A stretch of 64,000 nt of DNA from Marisa cornuarietis (taxonomy: Eukaryota; Mollusca; Gastropoda; Architaenioglossa; Ampullariidae): the NCBI GenBank assembly GCA_004794655.1, contig SMMW01000141.1, positions 746,501 through 810,500 of the forward strand. Direction: 5' to 3'. Under the pieces are notes generated by a model that was not told where the DNA came from, made no database searches, and saw only the letters and a list, made by a program, of their open reading frames with translations. Shown in pieces: positions 57,191 through 64,000 of the stretch; the stretch's first letter is position 1; each line of letters begins with the position of its first letter. The translations under genes were made by a program, and so were the position numbers.

Positions 57191-57550
57191 GTTTAGGTGA
57201 ATGTGCGAAATGGTAGAAGATAGTGCTGTGGATCAAAGAAATCAAGACATGAGGGTGAAAATCTCTTTATACGTTCGTGCAAGGAAGAAGAGTGCCGAGG
57301 GAACGCATGGAGAATAAATTAAAAGGCAAATATTTTATAAAGAAAATTATTTTTGTAACGACAATGGCCCTCTAACAATTTCGAGGAAGCCATCTTGACT
57401 TTTCATCATTAAAAAAATGTAAAAAAAGTAACCGTGTAAGATACAACTTTACTTGTTATATTTCTAAATAGATAAATATTAGTAGAATTCAAAGTTGCTT
57501 CAAGCCCAATTTTTTCACAGCTAGATATTCAGGAAGGTAAGGAAATGGGA

Positions 57551-57554
<4 letters not shown>

Positions 57555-57581
<27 letters not shown>
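57555..57581. repeat. Poly(A) run of 27 bases
   Basis: An uninterrupted A tract in intergenic DNA. It may be the tail of a plus-strand retrotransposed sequence, but nothing upstream is recognisable. Confidence 0.95.
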
Positions 57582-58175
57582 GGCCGTCGTGAAGTAGGCT
57601 ACCACACCCACCTGGGTTCTATCACCAAATATTTTCGTCAGAAATTCAGTTTGTATATCAAAAATATATGTGTGGTGATCCATAAGAAATCTTAACACAG
57701 AGATAGGTGTTGTTTATGCATAAAGTTCGAGTGTTGTTTTGCGCAGAAGATCGACATGAAACCTCTGACTCAGCATTTTCGAAAGGCAGTGACTAGATGT
57801 AGAATATTCTACATCACCGCCAGGAAACAGCCGACAAAACAATGTCAAGAAAGGCAGCTGTAGAATATGATTCCTTAAAGGATATCTACCGTTACATCCT
57901 TTAGTCTCCCTATAGAAACAGACCAAAGCAGCATTGACTAGCCCTCCTGTCACCGCCTTACGCAGTCATCTTAACGATCTTTAGTAACAACGGTCTAGGA
58001 AGCGACCCCCATGGCGATGAGTAACTTACCAACTATCATAACACCTACGGCCATAGATATCAAGCGAGATTAATCGGGAACTCAGAGAATAGCGTTTTGT
58101 TTTCGTAGTCACAATGCGATGCCTAGACCCTGTGGACACTATTTCCTGTTCCTTTACCCTAGGGTATCTTTATCC

Positions 58176-58330
58176 CCGCTTTATAACTGCTGCTCCAATG
58201 GTAAAACATCTGCAGGGTTCGGACACCGCTTTATAACTACGAAAACAACACAGATTCCTCATTTACCCTGGGGAAGCAACTTGCTCCTGCTTCATAACTA
58301 CGACACTTGAGGCCACCGCTTTATAACTAC
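58176..58330. repeat. Four spaced copies of CCGCTTTATAACTAC
   Basis: Copies start at 58176, 58226, 58287 (CTGCTTCATAACTAC) and 58316, with unequal spacing of 50, 61 and 29 bases. CTCCAATGGTAAAACATC and CTCCAGGGGAAAACCAT follow the first and last copies, so the larger unit is partly repeated. Confidence 0.7.
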
Positions 58331-59087
58331 TACTCCAGGGGAAAACCATTGTCTGCGGGGTCCGGGTACCACTTAAAATAAACGCTTGTGCTTGGGTTTA
58401 CCAGGAAGGGAAAGAGGCTTAGTGCTAATAAGACTATCAGAACGTACGCCACACAGACCTCTCTGTGGTAACACACAGTTCTTAACACAGTCGCGTAACA
58501 GCGAAACTGGATTAAGCTTTATTATTGAGTTATTACTGGGTTTAACTCATTACAAGACTTTAGTCAACTAAATCAGTGACGTCATCTTTAAAAATGGAGT
58601 GCTTTAGCAACATTCCGAGCTCTCCCATTAGTTTTATCTCTCTCTATATATGTGTGTGTATCTGTAAGTGTGCTTGTGCTCCATTGTGACGTCATCGATT
58701 TGACCTCGAGAATATCGATACTTGAAGACTCATCTCCCGCAAACAAAAAGAAGCTGTTTGTTCAGACTTGGGGATTTGTCATGGACTAAGCTGATTAAAC
58801 TGTAAAAATGCATACGGGTGGACAAACTCTTGGTTGCCACCACTGCAGTGAAGATGGTGATGATATCTTTAGGTTCAGATCTCGTCTCCGAGCAAAGTTC
58901 TTTCCGGCCCTATTCACAGGGGTGGCCGTCGGAGGTTCTCACCAACAGACCTGTGGTCTCTGATTAAGTCTGTGTTCTCACCGGTTACTCCATCTTTCTC
59001 CATCCCTAACTATCCCAGACCCCACAGTGTGAAATCACCTCTCGGTGGAAGCATTTTTCTACAAATGAGCCAACCGACCATCTAACA

Positions 59088-59544
59088 CAGGGGTGGGCAA
59101 AGTTTTCTTTTAGCGAGCCGGTCTCCAAATCCTAAGCTATGCGGCGGGCCGGTAAAATACCAAAAACCCACGCCAGGTGACTACACAACAAACCTTGTGA
59201 TAATGGAATTGACAACACATGAGTACATAATGGCGCTCACTTACCGAATTAATTGTGTAAAGTGAAGGGGTTTGAATTCGCTCACAATAAAACTTTAAAA
59301 CCAGCCTTTCCTTTGAAGGCAGCCTCCCCCGTCTCTAACGCCTTCATCAGACTTGTCAGCCGTGTTATTTGCTTTGTACTTTGTCTGTGCTAAAATGTTA
59401 CGGACTGCCGATTTTTACCGCTGTTGTAACTGATAAATTAAATTTCAATCAAATTAACCTAGGCTGAATAAAAAGAAAGAAAAACAAGTGCACTTCAAAG
59501 TTTGGCAGACGGGCTGGTCCAAAGACGTCCTTTGTCCACCCCTG
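59088..59544. mobile_element. hAT MITE of 457 bp with perfect 8-bp target-site duplication
   Basis: The element begins CAGGGGTGGGCAAAG and ends CTTTGTCCACCCCTG, near-perfect terminal inverted repeats. It is flanked by the direct repeat ATCTAACA (59080-59087 and 59545-59552), the 8-bp duplication expected for hAT transposases. The inside carries GCGGCGGGCCGG near one end and no transposase frame. It abuts a LINE whose coding sequence continues on the right side (IPAEEEATTALTDLCQRVWE), so it inserted into or beside that LINE. Confidence 0.9.
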
Positions 59545-59552
59545 ATCTAACA

Positions 59553-60985
59553 CATTCCTGCTGAAGAAGAAGCTACAACGGCCCTCACTGACCTGTGCCA
59601 AAGAGTCTGGGAACGCAAAGAATGGCTCAAAGAATGGACGCAGTCACTAATCATACCCCTTCCCAAAATAGGAAACAGCAAATAGTGCCAGAACTACAGA
59701 ACCTTATCAGCCACCCAAGTAAAGTCATGCTGAAGGTCTTACAGAGCCGCATCAGCACCACCACAGAGGAAATGCTAGCAGAAGAACAGGCTGGCTTCAA
59801 ATCCCGTAGAAGCACAATTGAGCAGATCTTCAACTGTCGCATCCTTAAAGAAAAGCATCTTCGGCATCAGCGGGACCTGTACCACAACTTCATTTAATTA
59901 AAAAAAAGCAATTTGACACGAGGGGCTATGGTATGTGATGCGAAAATTTAACACCGAAGGAGGCTTTGTTTAAGTCACCGAAGAGCTATACAATAGCTCA
60001 ACGAGTGCAATACCGCTGCACAACCAAATAGGAGCTTACTTTCGCACCACAGCAGGCGTACGCCAGGGATGTCCCATATCACCGGTGCTGTTTAATTAAT
60101 TTCTTCTTGGAGAACATCATGCTCGAAACCCTCCACGACCATCATACTTCCATTTCAGTTGGTGGAAGGCTACGCTTTGCAGACGATACAGACCTGTTAC
60201 AAGGCACAAACAAGGAACTGCAAGACCTCACTGACTGACAGACCTCTAAAATACATATGGAATAGAGACCAGCACTGAGAAGAGCAAAGTTATGACCAAC
60301 GGCAGCGGCAAAGCAGAGATCTTTATGAACGGGGTACAGCTCGAAGAGGTAAGCAGCTTCAGGTACTTGGGAAGCCACCCTCCAAGGACGGCAGCTCCAC
60401 GCCAGATATCCGCATCAGGATCGCAGCAGCAACAGCGGCAATAGATAAGCTAGATAGGATCTGGCATAACCATAAGATGATATTCACTGTACAAGTCCCT
60501 GGTAGTGCCGATCCTGCTCTACGGATGCGACACATAGACTCTGCTCGCCGAAATGGAAAGGAGAATCCAGACATTGGAGAACAAGTGCTGAGGAGGCTGC
60601 TACGGATCTCATACAAAGAAAATAGAACCAAAGATTTATTACGAAACAAGATTGTCACACTCGTTGGACACCAGGAACCTGCTGCTAAAAGTCGTGGTCA
60701 TGACACGAAGGAGAGTCATCTTCCCCAAAGCACTGTAGAGCCTCGAATTAGCACTCGCCCTCGTCATCTTTTTTCTCACAATACAAATCTGTAAAACAAA
60801 GCTATATCCAAGCGTGAAAAATACTGTTTTAAAGAGTAACATGTCATTACACTAAAAGCCTCTCGAGGAGATGGAAGCGGCGCGCAAGACAGAACAAAAT
60901 CAGTCCTCTCACCTAGGACCGAGATGGCTAGGAAAGATTCGTTGACGCCTTTACACTCCAGTCAGAGCGAAGAGGATTAAGGCTA
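59553..60985 (+). mobile_element. RTE/craniofacial-development-protein-2-like LINE, decayed
   Basis: Plus-strand frames give, in order, ATTALTDLCQRVWERKEWLK, EWTQSLIIPLPKIGN, LISHPSKVMLKVLQSRI, EEQAGFKSRRSTIEQIFN, HLRHQRDLYHNFI, then after a break GAYFRTTAGVRQGCPISPVL, the catalytic-site relic LRFADDTDLLQGTN, LEEVSSFRYLGSHP and LRRLLRISYKENRTKDL. Frame changes at about 59895, 60090, 60230, 60380 and 60520 and missing palm sequence after 59895 show an inactive copy. Its 5' part is interrupted or bounded by the hAT element at 59088-59544. The 3' end is not sharply defined. Confidence 0.85.
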
Positions 60986-61397
60986 GTGGTCTGCATAATA
61001 TTCTTGTTTACTATACTGGTATTTTTTCTTATTTAACTAGTTAATTTTTTTATTTTATAAAATATTTTACTATTTACTTAATCCAGTTTGTGAACATTTA
61101 ATTTTTTTCTTGCTTTTGAATAAGTAAAACCAAGTAAAAATTAAAGGCTCATAACTGCTCAAATAAATTATTTCATATTTTATTACTTTGTTATATTTAT
61201 TATTCATTGCGTTGTTTAATGTTATATTTATTTGATTTATTCTAAGTATTTTGTTAATCTGTGTGTTATTTGCTTTTGGTATCCTTTTCAGGTCGTTGGG
61301 GAGCGTGGTGTTAGAGACCTCACATTTCTCGGGGCCAGCTTATTATGTGATGGCGGTGCCCCTCTCCCTCCATGCTTTACCTTCCCCAACCCTCTAA

Positions 61398-62507
61398 CAG
61401 GTGGGGAACGTCCGGCCCGCGAAATTATTTGATCTGGTCCTGCCAACCAGCCACAGGCGAGGCAAGAAGCTCAGTAAATCTATGATATTTTGTTCATAGC
61501 AGCATACATTGATATTAAGTGAATCATAAACATAGCGTACATTTTGAGGGACAATCAAGGAACATCCATTACAGGATAAACAGGACACATATGAATACAT
61601 GCTTCTTGTCGACTGTCCGTGGCCTATGTGGACGGTTTTGAAGAATTATTCATGCATGTGCCATTCACCCCAAGCCGAAGGTAGACCAGTTCCAGCTTGC
61701 TGTTGTTTATCCTTCTGTAGTGCATATGTTGTTTGTTTGTTCTTCTGTCCCTCGTATGTTGCTTATGTCTCATTCTTGTTCTTAAGCGTGACGAAAATGT
61801 TCATTAGGAGTGAGTATGCTATACAAAGTTTGCCTTTATTATTATTTCGGCTGTTCTTATTTAATTAATTAATTCTTGGACTATGTCGGCTCTTACAATT
61901 AAAAAAAAAAGATCGTTGAAATTGCTGTGTACCTCAGTGTACAGTTCAGGCCTATAAGTGTTCAACATTTTCCTTTCATGAATTTCCAAAGGATTAGTAA
62001 ATAAAAAAGCTTCGGCTGGTAAAATTCGTTTGGTTTTATTAGTTTGTGTATGTGCATGCATGCCTGTGTGTGTAGCATATGTGTAGATACTTTGTAAATG
62101 CCATGAACTCCTCCATCAGGAGGTGTGTGTGTGTGTGTTAAATAGTCATTATTATTATTATTATTATTGCACTTTCACTCAACGCCCACAATTAGAAAAC
62201 TGTGCATTAGAAAAAACGTTTTGTTACTATATACTCCGTCTCCTCTAAGAACTTTCTATTTATAAACATATACGCCAAACAGTTGTTTCGCTATGCTTTT
62301 CATAGGATCAGAGCATATTTTTCGCGCACTTAACTAGGAAAAGGTGGATTGTGGTCACTCAGAGAACAGCGAGTATCAGGCAAGCTAAGATTGTACACGT
62401 TGCAAAAATATTAACACGCTGTGGCGGACTCACAGCTTGACCAAATAATTTTAAAATAGATAATTATATATGATCCGCGAATGGAGGAAAACAGATCCCC
62501 AACCCTG
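61398..62507. mobile_element. hAT-type element, same family as 56756-57190, reversed and expanded
   Basis: The left end GTGGGGAACGTCCGGCCCGC, with ATTTGATCTGGTCCTGCC just inside, is the reverse complement of the right end of the 56756-57190 element. The right end (GATCCGCGAATGG, GATCCCCAACCCTG) and the inner TTGACCAAATAATTTTAAAA match the left end of that element in reverse complement. The copy is 1.1 kb rather than 435 bp; unrelated DNA, about 61620-62330, including GT and TTA microsatellites, accounts for the difference. Confidence 0.7.
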
Positions 62508-62615
62508 GTCTTAAGTCAGGTACCCATCCCCGCTAACTGGGGAGAAGTTTGCTGCGCTACACGGGTATCAAACCGGCGCGCCTCTCACACAACTCGGCTA
62601 CCCGTTTCCCAATTC
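62508..62615 (-). mobile_element. tRNA-derived SINE head
   Basis: On the minus strand GGGTAGCCGAGTTGTGTGAG resembles box A and CCGGTTTGATACCCG contains a box B match (GGTTTGATACC). The body continues GCGCAGCAAACTTCTCCCC and stops at the end of the hAT element at 62507. The cloverleaf cannot be closed properly, so this is not a functional tRNA gene. Confidence 0.45.
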
Positions 62616-62949
62616 CCCACCGAGGTATCATATGCATGCAAATAAATAATTAGAAAGCTTTAAATGGTAAATTATAATTTATTAATCATGTTATTAAGCT
62701 CAGGTAAACGTTATGCTATGCCTATATGTAGAAGCAATAGGCACCTGAAATCGTTTGTACCATCTGCAGTCCAGCTGCTCAATCGCAGATGTGTGTGTGT
62801 GTGTGTATGTTGTAGGTGAGCATATGAATGGCCTTGATGAAAGTTTTTTTTAAGATTGTGTCACTTGCTCATATTTTTCACCTTGTAACAAATTTTTTGT
62901 GTGTAACTAGAACTTTATATATAGTAACTGTGGGACCTTTCCCTTGTTT

Positions 62950-63376
62950 TAATTGCCCATTGGGACTAACATCACCTTTGTGTCACCTCTCAGGAATTTG
63001 GGATTCATTGCCGCTGCAGAGATGACTCTTGATAAACAAGTTACAGACTCACAGCAGTCCGTCTATTGTGATATTACAACTGTCTGTCAGTCCGTCTATT
63101 GTGATATTACAACTGTCTGTCAGTCCGTCTATTATGATATTACAACTGTCTGTCAGTCTTTCTATTTTAAGCTACCTTAAGATCAGCGCCATCCGTCACT
63201 TTCTCTCTATACGCGCTACCAACACTCTTGTCTGTGCGTTTGTTCTTTCTCGACTTGACTACTGCAGCTCCTTGCTGACAGGCTGCCCCTCATCCCTCAT
63301 TCAGAGACTCCAGAGAGTACAGAACTCTGCTGCACGTCTGGTGCTCAGAGCCACGAAACAGGACCATGTCACTCCT
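62950..63376 (+). mobile_element. CR1-like LINE fragment with in-frame tandem repeat
   Basis: The plus strand encodes NITFVSPLRNLGFIAAAEMT and, after a repeat, ISAIRHFLSIRATNTLVCAF, VLSRLDYCSSLLTGCPSSL and LQRVQNSAARLVLRATKQDH, the C-terminal part of a CR1-type reverse transcriptase and related to the relic at 10495-11830. Where the family has a single VCRSAYYEIRR-type segment, this copy has three 33-bp units (63055-63153) and a partial fourth. One frameshift separates the two parts. The LINE similarity ends at about 63376. Confidence 0.85.
63055..63153 (+). repeat. 33-bp tandem repeat, three copies, inside a LINE
   Basis: Units 63055-63087, 63088-63120 and 63121-63153 are identical except for one G-to-A change in the third. 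Each unit is 11 codons and keeps the host frame open (QSVYCDITTVC). A diverged partial fourth unit follows. Confidence 0.95.
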
Positions 63377-63429
63377 ATGGGGCGCCAAGAGGGGAATTTT
63401 CTCTATGTTCTCTCTCTAGCTAGAGAACG

Positions 63430-63509
63430 CATTCTGTAGTTACAGAACTCATTCTGTAATTATAGAATGCATTCTGTAAATACAGAATGCATTCTGTAAA
63501 TACAGAATG
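63430..63509. repeat. Four tandem copies of a 20-bp palindrome
   Basis: Units at 63430, 63450, 63470 and 63490 have the form CATTCTGTAAATACAGAATG. The last two are identical and each is an 8-bp inverted repeat around a 4-base centre; the first two have two or three changes. The junction ACAGAATGCATTCTGT is itself a perfect 16-bp palindrome. Confidence 0.95.
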
Positions 63510-63714
63510 TTATGTTTGTATATTTTTACGAAGTCATAAATTTTTTAATTGATGATATGCAATATGGAGATAATATAGATGATTCACTTTTATTGACGTG
63601 CTCGTTATTTTCGTCGTTATCATCGTCATCAACAACAAGTCGAGTGTTTGCTGTCAACTATCTACCAAAAGCATCCCATTCCGACAAATGTTTGTAGCAC
63701 AGTTCCCGTGCTTA

Positions 63715-63840
63715 CCGTTGCTCGATCTGGCGCACTTGGCCACACGGGGTACGTGTAGAAGATGACGTCATGCATACCCGCACGTCTTGCATACAGATCG
63801 CGGATCTCAAACTTTCTACTCTCAATATTCCTGTCTGTAC
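63715..63840 (-). other. Possible minus-strand exon at the window edge
   Basis: On the minus strand the frame KFEIRDLYARRAGMHDVIF then YTYPVWPSAPDRAT runs into a good donor, CAACG|GTAAGCACG at 63715. The residues look more protein-like than the surroundings, but the frame upstream becomes low-complexity (EREREWLLYAGGGD), no acceptor is certain and I do not recognise a family. A CpG-rich context with TGACGTCA at 63760 means this could instead be a promoter. Confidence 0.25.
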
Positions 63841-64000
63841 CTGTCGATGTGCCGCCGCAGTCCCCCCCCCCCGCATACAACAGCCACTCTCTCTCTCTCT
63901 CGGCACTCGCCAACCATGCGGTAATGGAGATTACCATCGGGGGCCCTTTAAGGCACGTCAGCTGACAGGTGCACGCCTGCCGAGGACAGCACCCTGCACA

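Noticed and set aside
60142..60658. Minus-strand open frames over the LINE
   Set aside because: They are antisense shadows of the plus-strand reverse transcriptase relic.
62508..62615. Functional tRNA gene on the minus strand
   Set aside because: Both internal promoter boxes are present but the acceptor and anticodon stems do not pair, so it is better read as a SINE head.
63055..63509. CRISPR-like array
   Set aside because: The repeats are directly adjacent without unique spacers, the genome is animal, and the first set lies in a LINE frame.

Overview
This is nuclear DNA of an animal. Genes are split into many short exons with GT..AG introns, the background is AT-rich, microsatellites are frequent, and non-LTR retrotransposon fragments and hAT-type elements are scattered through introns and intergenic DNA. 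The repeat style (CR1-like LINE relics with TAA tails, a hairpin repeat ending in a GGCACGGCGTAAAAC-type motif) suggests a lophotrochozoan, most likely a mollusc and perhaps a gastropod. That assignment is inference; no single sequence here proves it.

Layout. Four protein genes can be rebuilt exon by exon with consistent splice phase. (1) 3202-5552, minus: pyroglutamyl-peptidase I, 4 coding exons, 201 aa. (2) 9042-34004, minus: LRRC49, the leucine-rich-repeat subunit of the tubulin polyglutamylase complex, 16 coding exons over 25 kb, 780 aa. (3) 34734-41200, plus: galactose-1-phosphate uridylyltransferase (GALT), 10 coding exons, 351 aa, head-to-head with LRRC49 and apparently sharing its promoter region. 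(4) 47461-51814, minus: a Ser-rich protein resembling lung adenoma susceptibility protein 2 (LAS2/C18orf54), 7 coding exons, 818 aa, convergent with GALT. A convincing but unidentified plus-strand exon lies at 55436-55593.

The last 9 kb (about 55.7-64 kb) is a transposon graveyard. It holds an RTE/craniofacial-development-protein-2-like LINE split by a perfect 457-bp hAT MITE with an 8-bp target duplication, two members of a second hAT family in opposite orientation, a tRNA-derived SINE head, and a CR1-like LINE fragment containing a 33-bp in-frame tandem repeat and followed by a 20-bp tandem palindrome.

The four genes are not an operon and share no pathway: peptide turnover (PGPEP1), tubulin glutamylation (LRRC49), galactose metabolism (GALT) and an uncharacterised role (LAS2-like). 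The only visible functional coupling is the LRRC49/GALT divergent promoter. I found no CRISPR array, prokaryotic operon or clearly new biochemical system. The most interesting items are the unidentified exon, the LAS2-like gene, the nested transposons and several undescribed minisatellites.
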